Notes under the pieces: generated by a model | Told to the model about the DNA's origin: nothing | What the model saw: the letters and a program-made list of their open reading frames with translations, nothing else | The model's database searches: none | In this document: positions 8,138-16,928 of the stretch, piece after piece | Numbering within the stretch: the stretch's first letter is position 1 | Layout: each line of letters begins with the position of its first letter | Position numbers and translations under genes: made by a program | Assembly (NCBI GenBank): GCA_965238025.1 | Contig: OZ250162.1 | Coordinates: forward strand, 3,038,001 to 3,102,000 | DNA length: 64,000 nucleotides | Direction of reading: 5' to 3' | From: Pelagihabitans sp965238025 | GTDB lineage: Bacteria > Bacteroidota > Bacteroidia > Flavobacteriales > Flavobacteriaceae

Positions 8138-8770
8138 TTATTTTCCAAAAATACTTCCAAGGAGCCCGCCTAGGCCTCCACTACTTTTATTTCCTCCCAT
8201 GACCATTCCGGCAACATCATCCAAGATGCTTCCATCTCCGTCAGCATCAAGTAAGGTAGTGATCAAACTTTTGTTTTGTTCTGGTTGGCCACCTAGCATA
8301 CCACCTAACATATTGTTCAACTGACTGGCATCGGTAACATTATTCTGTGCCTTTTGCTTTCCTAGTACACCCATTACAATTGGGGCCGCTATTTTTAAGA
8401 TATTGGCGATAGCATCCATATCCATTCCTGATTTCTGGCTCAGGGCGCTTTCAACTTGTGGTTGTCTATTGCCAAAGACATGACCTAGAATCCCTGCTCC
8501 GTCTTGAACAACATCATCATCTACCCCTCCTGCGAAAAGACCACTAAGGTTGTCCAATATACTTCCGTCGTGTTTTGAAGAAAGTGCATTCATCAATCCT
8601 TGGGCTCCTTGTGGAGAGGAAACGTTCTTTTTCATGGCTCCAAGTATCAATGGCATGGCCATACTTAATACATCGCCTGTTTTGTTTTCTGATTGGCCTG
8701 TCTGGCCGGCAACAGCACCGATTAATTGTTTTCCAGCTGAGCTGTTGAGTAAATCTAATAATCCTGACAT
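8138..8770 (-). CDS. DUF937 domain-containing protein
   Basis: A 210-residue protein with the DUF937 (YidB-like) architecture: an N-terminal helical repeat MSGLLDLLNSSAGKQLIGAV, a GDVLSMAMPLILGAMKKN segment near residue 35, the repeated aspartate/glycine segment DGSILDNLSGLF near residue 68 and again DGDGSILDDVAGMVMGG near residue 180, and a glycine-rich C-terminus. The two similar SILD-containing stretches suggest internal duplication. It is cytosolic by appearance and of unknown function; in flavobacteria it commonly lies near serA and serC, as it does here (74 nt after serA). Confidence 0.85.
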   Translation of the reverse strand: MSGLLDLLNSSAGKQLIGAVAGQTGQSENKTGDVLSMAMPLILGAMKKNVSSPQGAQGLMNALSSKHDGSILDNLSGLFAGGVDDDVVQDGAGILGHVFGNRQPQVESALSQKSGMDMDAIANILKIAAPIVMGVLGKQKAQNNVTDASQLNNMLGGMLGGQPEQNKSLITTLLDADGDGSILDDVAGMVMGGNKSSGGLGGLLGSIFGK

Positions 8771-8844
8771 TCTCGTTTAGTGTTTTAAAGTGAATGCGTA
8801 ATGTACAAAAAAGAGTGAATATTCTCCTTAAGTACACGCTAAAA

Positions 8845-9795
8845 TTATTTTAGCAACGCAATTATCTGAGTAGCAAGTTCCGTGCCAATTCGATCTTGCG
8901 CCTCTAAGGTTGCCGCCCCAATATGAGGGGTCAATGAAATCTTGGGATGCATCAATATTTTAATCTCTGGGGTTGGCTCTGATTCGAAAACATCAAGCCC
9001 GGCAAAAGCCACTTTACCGTCTTCCAAAGCATCAATCAAAGCAACTTCATCTATTACTCCACCTCTGGCGGCATTGATAATGCCCACGCCACTTTTTAAT
9101 AACCCCAATTCCTTTTTTCCTATTATATATTCGTTTTGGGCAGGTACATGCAAGCTGATAAAATCGGCTTGTTTCAAAACGGATTCCTTTTCAAGGGATG
9201 TAAAATCAAAAGAAACCTTTTGTCCGTCAAAAAACTCGAGATCTATAGATGCCTTTTCCAGAAAGGGGTCAAAATACACTACTTTCATTCCGACTCCCAG
9301 GGCAATTTTTGCTGTGGCACGGCCAATTCTTCCAAAACCGATAACGCCCAAGGTTTTTCCCCTTAATTCAGAACCGGCGGCATACGATTTCTTAAGTTGC
9401 TTAAAATTGCTATCGCCTTCTAACGGCATATTTCTGTTGGCATCATACAAGTAGCGCACTCCACCAAAGAGATGGGCAAAAACCAATTCTGCTACTGATT
9501 CTGAAGATGCAGCGGGAGTGTTTATGACATGCAAACCTTTTTCTTTGGCATAGGCAACATCAATATTGTCCATACCAACCCCTCCGCGACCAATAAGTTT
9601 AAGGGTAGGGCATTGATCGATCAATTCCTTGCGTACTTTGGTCGCACTACGTACCAAGAGCCCAACAATTTCATGCTCATTAATAAAATTTATCAGTTGC
9701 TCCTGTGCAACATGGGTGGTGTTGACGTCGAAACCTGCTTTTTCCAAAGCTGTTATCCCACTCGCGGCGATGCCGTCATTCGCTAATATTTTCAT
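8845..9795 (-). CDS. serA: D-3-phosphoglycerate dehydrogenase / D-2-hydroxyacid dehydrogenase
   Basis: A 316-residue short form of the D-2-hydroxyacid dehydrogenase family lacking the ACT domain. The NAD-binding GVIGFGRIGRATAKI motif lies near residue 146, the catalytic Arg in NAARGGVIDE near 238, the Glu in LDVFESEPTPE near 267, and the His in TPHIGAATLEA near 290. Adjacency to serC makes 3-phosphoglycerate oxidation to 3-phosphohydroxypyruvate, the first step of serine synthesis, the natural assignment. The usual serC-serA operon is separated here by a degenerate four-helix-bundle element. Confidence 0.92.
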   Translation of the reverse strand: MKILANDGIAASGITALEKAGFDVNTTHVAQEQLINFINEHEIVGLLVRSATKVRKELIDQCPTLKLIGRGGVGMDNIDVAYAKEKGLHVINTPAASSESVAELVFAHLFGGVRYLYDANRNMPLEGDSNFKQLKKSYAAGSELRGKTLGVIGFGRIGRATAKIALGVGMKVVYFDPFLEKASIDLEFFDGQKVSFDFTSLEKESVLKQADFISLHVPAQNEYIIGKKELGLLKSGVGIINAARGGVIDEVALIDALEDGKVAFAGLDVFESEPTPEIKILMHPKISLTPHIGAATLEAQDRIGTELATQIIALLK

Positions 9796-9805
9796 ATGAA
9801 AGTTG

Positions 9806-9834
9806 AAATTTAAATGTTGAATGTTAAGTTTTTG
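9806..9834. repeat. Left inverted-repeat end of the serA-serC four-helix-bundle element
   Basis: The stretch containing AAATGTTGAATGTTAAGTTT matches, imperfectly and inverted, the sequence at 10183-10206 (about 16 of 21 positions by hand). It contains the stop codon of the four-helix-bundle gene and begins 11 nt before the serA start codon. Together with the other arm it bounds the inserted unit. Confidence 0.6.
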
Positions 9835-10165
9835 AGTTTAGTTGACTGGTTTTAACAATTTTGGTCAATATTTTAATCAATTGTTCGATTTCATCAAGAT
9901 AACTATCTAAACTTTTGTCAATAATATTACCTTCTTTAATAAGTCTCAACCAATATCTTGTTTCCCTTGACTCCTTTGAGGCTATTGACATTTTAGCGAT
10001 GAAATCTCTTTTTGATTGACCAGCTCCAGCTTCTGATACGTTTGCTCCTATGCTAGTCGCTGAGCGCAATAGTTGATCCGCGAAAATATATTCTTTTTTG
10101 CTACGGAGAATTTAAACGAGCTTAATTATTGAAAGTGCAAATTGAAAACTTCTTTCTTCAATCAA
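9824..10165 (-). pseudogene. Four-helix-bundle (S23/IVS-type) protein gene broken by an in-frame stop
   Basis: The intact part encodes a typical C-terminal two thirds of a four-helix-bundle (23S rRNA intervening-sequence protein) gene: LLRSATSIGANVSEAGAGQS, then ESRETRYWLRLI. Continuing upstream in the same frame the homologous start of the family is readable (SFQFALSIIKLV at 10115-10150 and LRSKKEYIFADQ after it), but a TAA at 10112-10114 interrupts it where the family usually has an aromatic residue. The only nearby start candidates are TTG codons at 10163 (before the stop) and 10067 (after it). The gene is therefore probably a pseudogene or produces only a truncated protein lacking helix 1. 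It lies between serC and serA, bounded by imperfect inverted repeats. Confidence 0.75.
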
Positions 10166-10182
10166 AACAACCGAGGTATTAG

Positions 10183-10206
10183 CTTAAAACTTAGAATTTA
10201 CAATTT
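10183..10206. repeat. Right inverted-repeat end of the serA-serC element
   Basis: Sequence CTTAAAACTTAGAATTTACA and flank, inverse of the left arm at 9806-9834. It ends two bases from the serC stop codon (10208-10210), so the element sits directly behind serC. Confidence 0.6.
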
Positions 10207-10207
10207 A

Positions 10208-11272
10208 TCACCCTTTTCTTTCCATTTCACTCATGATATCTACAAGAACCCCGACACTCTCTAAAGAAAGCGCATTGTACATAGATGCCCTATAGCCACC
10301 CACAGAGCGGTGACCATTTAAACCATTTATTCCTGCATCTTTAAGTAGTTGATCAAAAGTTGTTTTTAAACTCTCATCCGTAAGGTTAAAAGTGGCATTC
10401 ATATTGGATCGATCTTCCTTTTTTGCATATCCATCAAAAACGGGGTTTAGGTCTATTTCGGAATAGAGGAGCTGCGCTTTTTTATCGTTGATTTCTTCAA
10501 TGGCCGAAATGCCTCCTAAATTTTTCAACCATTCCATAGTCAACATTGAAACATAGACTGGGAAAACAGCTGGGGTATTGAACATGCTGTCTTTATCGAT
10601 GTGCACCTTATAATTGAGCATTGAAGGCACCTGTCTAGAAACTTTCCCGAGTATATCTTCCTTCAGTACAACCAAAGTGGTACCTGCAGGTCCCATGTTC
10701 TTTTGAGCTCCAGCATAAATCAAATCGAATTGTGAAAAATCAAGTTTACGGGAAAAAATATCGGAACTCATATCACATACTAATGGGGCGCTGGTTTTGG
10801 GAAACTTTTTGATCTGTGTGCCAAAAATGGTATTATTGGACGTAAGGTGCAGGTAATCCATTCCTTCAGGAATGTTATAACCTTTTGGGATATAGTTGAA
10901 ATTTTCATCTTGAGATGAACCTACCTCTATAATTTCACCAAAAATTCTAGCCTCTTTTATGGCTTTATTGCTCCATGTACCCGTATTTAAATAGCCGGCC
11001 TTCTTTTCGAGTAAATTGTAAGCAACCATCAAAAATTCCATGCTGGCACCACCTTGCAGAAACAATGCCTTATAACCCTGATCCTCGAGCCCTAAAAGCT
11101 CTAAGGCGAGTGATTGTGCCTTTTCCATTACTTGAACAAAGTCTTTGCTACGATGGGAAATCTCTATGAGGGAAAGCCCCAATCCGTTGAAGTCCAAAAC
11201 GGCTTCCGAAGCCTTTTTAAGTACTTCTTGAGGTAAGATACAAGGTCCAGCACTAAAATTATGTTTTTTCAT
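10208..11272 (-). CDS. serC: Phosphoserine aminotransferase
   Basis: A 354-residue class V PLP aminotransferase converting 3-phosphohydroxypyruvate and glutamate to phosphoserine; the enzyme can also act in pyridoxal phosphate synthesis. It shows the SerC start KKHNFSAGPCILP, the ISHRSKDF motif near residue 38, the phosphate/PLP pocket GGASMEF near 74, and the Schiff-base lysine K191 in YAGAQKNMGPAG. The C-terminal NGHRSVGGYRASMYNA stretch with the conserved arginines is intact. Length is normal. It follows the acyl-CoA reductase gene by 94 nt and precedes serA, with an inserted four-helix-bundle element between. Confidence 0.95.
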   Translation of the reverse strand: MKKHNFSAGPCILPQEVLKKASEAVLDFNGLGLSLIEISHRSKDFVQVMEKAQSLALELLGLEDQGYKALFLQGGASMEFLMVAYNLLEKKAGYLNTGTWSNKAIKEARIFGEIIEVGSSQDENFNYIPKGYNIPEGMDYLHLTSNNTIFGTQIKKFPKTSAPLVCDMSSDIFSRKLDFSQFDLIYAGAQKNMGPAGTTLVVLKEDILGKVSRQVPSMLNYKVHIDKDSMFNTPAVFPVYVSMLTMEWLKNLGGISAIEEINDKKAQLLYSEIDLNPVFDGYAKKEDRSNMNATFNLTDESLKTTFDQLLKDAGINGLNGHRSVGGYRASMYNALSLESVGVLVDIMSEMERKG

Positions 11273-11366
11273 ATATCATGGATTATTTCAAAGTTGAGAT
11301 TAATAATAAGGTGCCAAAGGTCATGAAATTCTTAGAAACGACAACTACACCAAACGGATAATTCCG

Positions 11367-12425
11367 TTATATTTTCAACAAGAAATCAACAGTGTCTGCT
11401 CCATCGGCATAATCATGTAGCGAAGGTATTTGCGTTTCTCCGAACTTGATTTCGTTTGATGTAAAACCATTGGAAACCACGCACTGTAGCTGTTCTGCAT
11501 CATTTTTTAGTCTTGTTTTCAAGGCCTCCAAATCGGAATAGGGTTCATAAAAAAGCGACGCAATAGGAGAGGAGTAGCCTTCATCTTCTTTTAATACCAA
11601 GAAACCGTTATCCAATATTTTGAATTCCGACATCAGATATACCGCCTTGTTATAATCGTAATTGTTAGCGTATTTAATCTGCTCAATAATGGGATGAAAC
11701 TTGTAAATAGATTTGAAAAAAATATCGAAATCGTAGTCTTTTGGCACAAAAATTTTGGCCACACTACGACACCCTAAACCATAATATTGGAAAACATCGG
11801 CTCCTAGGGCCTCAAGCTGTTCTGTGGTCTCCCTGCCACTCAGCACCGCCACCGAATTTCGGTTTTTGCGAATAATATTGGGCACCTTGCCAAAATAATG
11901 TTCAAAATATCTTGCGGTATTGTTACTTCCCGTTGCGATAACTGCATCAAACCCTTCTATTTTACCTTCCGTAATGGTAACTTTTTCCTTAAAAGAAGGC
12001 GCTATATGGCCTAAATAATCGGTGATAAATGAAAATAGCACCTTATCATTTGAAGATAATTTAACCACTGCCTTGTGCCCGGTCAACATCACAGATAAAA
12101 AATCATGAAACCCCACTAATGGAATGTTACCTGCCATAATCAATGCAACAGTTTTTGATTCGGCTCGATGTAAATCGGATTCGTATGCCGAAAGCCAAGC
12201 GACAAGATTTTTTTCAGTCAGCAAATCTCCCCAACTTTGGAGGGCGAACAGCACATTTTTCCTATCAAACCACCCATTTTTATGTTTTGATAGGCTAATT
12301 GCAGTGTTACATTTGTCAACCCATTCTGTTTCAAGGGAATCTTCTTTGCAAAAACCCCTTAAAAACATGCCTAATTTTAAGAATGCATCAATAGTTCTGT
12401 TATGGTCCTTCTTATATTTGTTCAA
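11367..12425 (-). CDS. LuxC-family acyl-CoA reductase
   Basis: A 352-residue protein of the LuxC acyl-CoA reductase family (an aldehyde-dehydrogenase-fold enzyme). The N-terminal helical part is followed by SKTVALIMAGNIPLVGFHDFLSVMLTGHKAVVKLSSND near residue 90-125, a cofactor-side strand VIATGSNNTARYFEHYFG near 160, and the candidate nucleophile Cys in YYGLGCRSVAKIFVP near 225. In Bacteroidota a gene of this type is regularly found next to a ferredoxin gene and serC, as here, and not with luciferase genes; its native substrate is unknown. The gene diverges from the ferredoxin gene with 129 nt between the starts. Confidence 0.85.
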   Translation of the reverse strand: MNKYKKDHNRTIDAFLKLGMFLRGFCKEDSLETEWVDKCNTAISLSKHKNGWFDRKNVLFALQSWGDLLTEKNLVAWLSAYESDLHRAESKTVALIMAGNIPLVGFHDFLSVMLTGHKAVVKLSSNDKVLFSFITDYLGHIAPSFKEKVTITEGKIEGFDAVIATGSNNTARYFEHYFGKVPNIIRKNRNSVAVLSGRETTEQLEALGADVFQYYGLGCRSVAKIFVPKDYDFDIFFKSIYKFHPIIEQIKYANNYDYNKAVYLMSEFKILDNGFLVLKEDEGYSSPIASLFYEPYSDLEALKTRLKNDAEQLQCVVSNGFTSNEIKFGETQIPSLHDYADGADTVDFLLKI

Positions 12426-12554
12426 AATTGAATTCCGCTTTACCTTTGCGCAAAAATAGTGATACTAATGTGATTATCTATACGTTTTTAAGTATAGGAA
12501 TTAAGATTATTAAGGGGTTTTCCATGAATTTAGGAGAGGCCAAAATGAAAAAGA

Positions 12555-12908
12555 ATGGCGATAATTATAACCGATGAGTGTATTAATTGTGGGGCATGCG
12601 AACCGGAATGTCCGAACACGGCAATTTATGAAGGTGCAGATGAATGGCGGTATAGTGATGGTACATCATTAAAAGGTGATGTTGTCCTTACCGATGGTAA
12701 AACCGTAAACGCGGATGAGGTACAGGAGCCTATAAGCGATGAGATCTACTATATCTCTCCAGATAAATGCACCGAGTGCAAGGGTTTTCATGAAGAACCC
12801 CAATGCGCCGCGGTATGCCCTGTAGATTGCTGTGTACCTGATGAGGATCGGGTCGAGACGGAAGAGGAACTTTTGGGTAAACAGGCATTTATGCATCCTG
12901 AAGGGTAA
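12555..12908 (+). CDS. 4Fe-4S dicluster ferredoxin
   Basis: A 117-residue ferredoxin. Cluster motif 1 is CINCGACEPECP (residues 10-21) and motif 2 is CTECKGFHEEPQCAAVCPVDCC (near residues 76-97), with an extended loop in the second motif as in the bacterial 7Fe/8Fe ferredoxins of Bacteroidota. It is small, acidic and cytosolic. The divergent LuxC-type reductase is its usual neighbour in flavobacteria; electron transfer between the two is inference. A bidirectional hairpin terminator follows. Confidence 0.93.
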   Translation: MAIIITDECINCGACEPECPNTAIYEGADEWRYSDGTSLKGDVVLTDGKTVNADEVQEPISDEIYYISPDKCTECKGFHEEPQCAAVCPVDCCVPDEDRVETEEELLGKQAFMHPEG

Positions 12909-12940
12909 CACCATGGCTTTTGACAACGGCAAATAAATAT

Positions 12941-12972
12941 AAAAAAACCCGAACATTGTTCGGGTTTTTTTT
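12941..12972. terminator. Bidirectional terminator between ferredoxin and methyltransferase genes
   Basis: Inverted repeat AAACCCGAAC / GTTCGGGTTT with a three-base loop (12955-12957), flanked by A on the left and T on the right, so it can stop transcripts from both convergent genes. Confidence 0.9.
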
Positions 12973-12978
12973 AGACTA

Positions 12979-13725
12979 CTACATTTTTTTCTGGGCGACG
13001 ACGACGAAAGTATCAAAAGCGTATGTTTTTCTATCTATAACTCGTACTATCTTGAAACCGTTATTTTCTAAGTACGTTTCAAGCTCTTCCCTTCTAAATA
13101 CCCTAAACAAAGTGTCGTCGCTGCCAAGCAGCCGTTTTTTACCCTTACTTTCTTTAAAATAAGTGGATGACCAGTCCACAAGATTGTTCGTTGGACCCTT
13201 TTTTAAAAACCACTTGGTTTCCCTCAGGTATAATACATCTTCTATGATAGATGTATGGGTTACTTCCGGGTTTTGGCCAACGTATGGAATGAATTTTTCT
13301 GCATCTATACAATCGAAAACAAAAAGAGCAGGTGCCTTTAGTGCATTACTAACGGAGGAGAAAGCTCGGTCTAAGTCTTGATCAGACAACAAATAACTTG
13401 TTGATCTACCGGTGATCAGCGCCGCCTCATATTTTTTTGAAAGACTAATTTCGCGCATATCACCTTGCATAAAATTCCCCTTTGGGTATTTCTCCCTAGC
13501 AAGTTTCAACATATGACGGCTATAATCAATGCCCAAATAATCTTCGTATGAATTTGTAAAAGGTTCCGCTAGATTGCCAGAACCACAGGCAATCTCTAAA
13601 ATTGTCCTTGCCTTAAATTCATTGCAAATAGTTGCATAGAATTTGTACTCCATTCCATAATCGATAAAGCCTTGGTATGTGCTATCATATACTTTGGCCA
13701 GTTTGTTCCCGTATAAATTACTCAT
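12979..13725 (-). CDS. Class I SAM-dependent methyltransferase
   Basis: A 248-residue methyltransferase of the class I Rossmann type. Motif I is ILEIACGSGNLAEPF near residue 42, the acidic residue after strand 2 is in YLGIDYSRHML near 66, and motif II-like GDMREISL lies near 88. The start MSNLYGNKLAKVYDSTYQGFIDY is the substrate-side helix usual in small-molecule methyltransferases of this group. The substrate is unknown. It is transcribed leftwards after a terminator for the TonB receptor gene and shares a bidirectional terminator with the ferredoxin gene. Confidence 0.85.
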   Translation of the reverse strand: MSNLYGNKLAKVYDSTYQGFIDYGMEYKFYATICNEFKARTILEIACGSGNLAEPFTNSYEDYLGIDYSRHMLKLAREKYPKGNFMQGDMREISLSKKYEAALITGRSTSYLLSDQDLDRAFSSVSNALKAPALFVFDCIDAEKFIPYVGQNPEVTHTSIIEDVLYLRETKWFLKKGPTNNLVDWSSTYFKESKGKKRLLGSDDTLFRVFRREELETYLENNGFKIVRVIDRKTYAFDTFVVVAQKKM

Positions 13726-13735
13726 TGTCGTATAT

Positions 13736-13767
13736 AAAAAAAGCTACCTAAAAATAGGTAGCTTTTT
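13736..13767 (-). terminator. Rho-independent terminator after the FecA-like receptor gene
   Basis: Perfect 8-bp stem GCTACCTA / TAGGTAGC with an AAAA loop, extended by A/T pairs on both sides. It lies 23 nt beyond the receptor stop codon and directly before the methyltransferase start. Confidence 0.88.
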
Positions 13768-13789
13768 CATCTAATAAATGAAACTTAAA

Positions 13790-16700
13790 CTAAAATTTAT
13801 AATTCAATGAAAGATTGAACATAGTACCTAACTGGCTAAAGTGATAACCATCATAAGTCATTTGAGAATAGCGCTGGTTAAACGTAATCAGGTTTGATTG
13901 GTTTTGAACCTGCGCGGGATCTGCTAAAACCGCATCTCCTGCCGCATTTTCAGATTTAAATTCCCATTCTGGTAAGACATTCAATAAGTTATTGATGTTT
14001 AGTGCAATGGTGAATTTTTCAGTAGCATTGAAATTGACCCCCAGATCGGTAACAATTTTAGGGGTAAATTCTGTTCTTACATTAAAAATTCCGTTGGCAT
14101 CCGTACTTAACCCTTGTTGGAAAAACGTTGTTTTTCCGAAATAGGTGTTATTTAAGTTAAATCCGAATTTACCAAGATCATAATTCGCTCCCAAAATCCA
14201 TTTTGTTTTAGGCCTTGAGGTAAAGAATAGCGCCTCTTGAGTTTGATTAATAACAGACTGTCCGGCATTTTCCACAAGGGTCGGATTGTTGACGGCTCCA
14301 TCTCTTTCATTTTGAATGGTGTAGTTTCCGGATAGATTGAAACCTAGGTTGCCCGAGCCAAGTTCAATATCCCTATATCCAAGAACTACATCAATACCCG
14401 ATGTTTTAGTATCAATTGCGTTTACAAAGAAACTGACATCAGAAAGATTGTTTTCCGATAAAAGAACATCCAAGGGATTGGTAGGGTCGCCACTAGCGCC
14501 TATTTCAGTACTCAATACGATACGGTCTTTCACAGCAATGTTGTAATAATCGAAGGTATAGCTGAATTTATTTGAAATTCTACCACCAAAACCTACAGTA
14601 AAGTTGTTTGAGGTTTCAGCATCCAATTGTGGAATACCTAATAATTTTGCCTGTGTGGAGACATTGTTTATTAAGCCACCTACCTGAATACCTTGTCCTG
14701 GAACAAAGCTATATTGTGCTTTTTGTGTAAATATTTGGTGCAGGGTAGGTGCCCTGAAACCAGAAGAAAGAGATCCTCTTAACGTAAATGCATCGCTCAC
14801 TTTGTAGCGCGAACTAAACTTATATACAAAAGCGTTACCAAAATCTGAATAGTTTTCTGTTCTTATGGTACCACTTAATAAAAAGGCATCTGAAATATCA
14901 TAATCCAAACTCAGATATCCACCAATATTATAACGGTTGAATTTACCAGAATTTCGAGGGTCATTTCCTGAAAACGAATCTGCACCACCACCATCGTAAG
15001 AGGCTAGTTCCCCTTCAATGACTTCAAAAGTTTCTGTTCTAAACTCGGCCCCAACACCTATACTAACCTTATCGGACAGCAATCTGGAGATATCAATATT
15101 ACCAACGTTATGCGTAAATTTAGTACCTCCTGGGTCAAACGATTGTTGACTATTTTCACGATACAGTTGTGATCCTTCCGTTAACTCACCATCATCTATT
15201 ATACCGTCGCCATTGGCATCAATCCATGTTGAGGGTGAGAAGACAAAATTTCTATTGTGCGAGTTATTCACCTTATAGGTTTGAAGATTTCCCCCTGTGG
15301 TAAAACTTAAATCAACATTCCAATCATTAATACTGGATTTAAGACCCACCGTACCATTGTAATCGCTGAGCAAACCCTCAAAAGTTGGCACATACCCATC
15401 ATAACCTCCTGCCGTGTTAGGGTTGTTCCCTGGAAAGAAATCTGCCAAATAAGGGAAATCATCAACAGTTCTCCAATATGGAGTTCTATAATTTGCAAAA
15501 CTGTTTACCGATTTATATACATAGGCAGCGTTTGCATAAAGTTGTGTGTTTTGACTTACGTCATAACCAAAATTTATTGAAAATTTGGCCGCCGCTGTTT
15601 CAGGAGAACCATTAATGTTTCCTGCATCGGGTCTTCTTGATAAAAATTCTTGTACATCGGCAATATCAGCACCGAAATCTCCTGCCTCACCGGCAGCATC
15701 GACAGTTCCTGGTCTATTGGCCAAATTTACCTTGGATAAATCGATTGTATAATTGATAAAACCTTTATCCTCCCCGACAGGGCTACCATTATTTACCGCA
15801 AACCCGAACATTTCGCCATCACCTTCCGATGTAATTCCGGTACGTAGGGTGGCTGATCCAGTATCGGCACTATTTTTTAGTATAATGTTCATAACTCCGG
15901 CAATGGCGTCAGATCCATATTGAGCCGAGGCACCGTCACGCAGAATCTCAACTTTTTTAATCGCATCGGTTGGAATTGCAGAAATATCTGCACCTGTTTC
16001 ACCACGTCCGGGGGAAGTTTGTGTATATAACAACGCACTTAAATTCTTGCGTTTACCATTAACTAATATCAAAGTCCTACTCGGTCCCATATTACGAATC
16101 TCGTAAGGGTCTAATAGGGAAGTTGCATCATTTACTGGGGTTTGTACGGTGTTAAAAGAGGGGATTCTATACTGTAACGCTTTGTCAAAAGTAGCCTGAC
16201 CCGTTGAGGTCAGTTCCTTAACGCCTACAACATCAACAGGTAATGGGGTGTCTGTATTACTTCTAGGAGCGGTACGTGAACCAACCACAATAAATTCATC
16301 TAATTGAACACCTTCGGAAAGGCTTACATTAATACTTGAGCGCCCGCCAACTTTTTCTTCGGTAGTACCAAAACCGATATAGCTAAATACAAGCGTAGCG
16401 TCTTCGTCTACGGTGATTGTATAATTACCATCAAAGTCGGTGGTGGTACCGTTTGAGGTGCCTTTTTCAACAATGTTTACACCAGCCAAAGCAATACCAT
16501 CTGCATCTGTAACCTTACCACTAACCGAGTTCTGCAAAACACTTATATGGTTAACGGAGGACATTCCCAAGGTACCAAAGGAGGGTAGTTTATTTACTTT
16601 GGACTTTTTATATTTCTTGTGATACACCACATAATATTTGTTGCCCAAATATTCAAAATCAAATTTGGTCTTTCTTTCAAGTTTTGTGATAATGCTATTC

Positions 16701-16912
16701 AATTTCGAATAGTTATACTCAGCGGGGTCCAGAACTGTATTTGATACCAAATTCGTATCATAGGTAAAGAAGACCTCGTGTTTCTCACTTATCGCAGATA
16801 AAAAGTCTGACAGGCTTACTTTGTTTTCTGCGGTGACATTCGCCCTTACCTGGGTTACTCCCAATAAGAGTACGAATGTAAAAAACAGTTTGATTAATTG
16901 TTTTCGTTTCAT
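13790..16912 (-). CDS. TonB-dependent receptor with STN and carboxypeptidase-regulatory domains (FecA-type transducer)
   Basis: A 1040-residue outer-membrane receptor. In order: a signal peptide (about 1-24), an STN domain (about 30-95, VSLSDFLSAISEKHEVFFTY), a carboxypeptidase-regulatory-like domain (about 130-200, VSGKVTDADGIALAGVNIV), a plug (about 215-345, with SAQYGSDAIAGVMNIILK) and a beta-barrel ending in LSLNYKF. The STN domain and the preceding FecR and sigma genes on the same strand indicate cell-surface signalling. There is no SusD gene. Within the barrel is a calcium-like loop (DANGDGIIDDGE near residue 565). The ligand cannot be read from the sequence. Confidence 0.9.
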   Translation of the reverse strand: MKRKQLIKLFFTFVLLLGVTQVRANVTAENKVSLSDFLSAISEKHEVFFTYDTNLVSNTVLDPAEYNYSKLNSIITKLERKTKFDFEYLGNKYYVVYHKKYKKSKVNKLPSFGTLGMSSVNHISVLQNSVSGKVTDADGIALAGVNIVEKGTSNGTTTDFDGNYTITVDEDATLVFSYIGFGTTEEKVGGRSSINVSLSEGVQLDEFIVVGSRTAPRSNTDTPLPVDVVGVKELTSTGQATFDKALQYRIPSFNTVQTPVNDATSLLDPYEIRNMGPSRTLILVNGKRKNLSALLYTQTSPGRGETGADISAIPTDAIKKVEILRDGASAQYGSDAIAGVMNIILKNSADTGSATLRTGITSEGDGEMFGFAVNNGSPVGEDKGFINYTIDLSKVNLANRPGTVDAAGEAGDFGADIADVQEFLSRRPDAGNINGSPETAAAKFSINFGYDVSQNTQLYANAAYVYKSVNSFANYRTPYWRTVDDFPYLADFFPGNNPNTAGGYDGYVPTFEGLLSDYNGTVGLKSSINDWNVDLSFTTGGNLQTYKVNNSHNRNFVFSPSTWIDANGDGIIDDGELTEGSQLYRENSQQSFDPGGTKFTHNVGNIDISRLLSDKVSIGVGAEFRTETFEVIEGELASYDGGGADSFSGNDPRNSGKFNRYNIGGYLSLDYDISDAFLLSGTIRTENYSDFGNAFVYKFSSRYKVSDAFTLRGSLSSGFRAPTLHQIFTQKAQYSFVPGQGIQVGGLINNVSTQAKLLGIPQLDAETSNNFTVGFGGRISNKFSYTFDYYNIAVKDRIVLSTEIGASGDPTNPLDVLLSENNLSDVSFFVNAIDTKTSGIDVVLGYRDIELGSGNLGFNLSGNYTIQNERDGAVNNPTLVENAGQSVINQTQEALFFTSRPKTKWILGANYDLGKFGFNLNNTYFGKTTFFQQGLSTDANGIFNVRTEFTPKIVTDLGVNFNATEKFTIALNINNLLNVLPEWEFKSENAAGDAVLADPAQVQNQSNLITFNQRYSQMTYDGYHFSQLGTMFNLSLNYKF

Positions 16913-16928
16913 AATGTTCAGAGTTTAA

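Noticed and set aside
11367..12908. Bioluminescence (lux) genes, suggested by the LuxC-type reductase.
   Set aside because: No luciferase, LuxD or LuxE genes are present; the reductase-ferredoxin pair is a usual flavobacterial arrangement.
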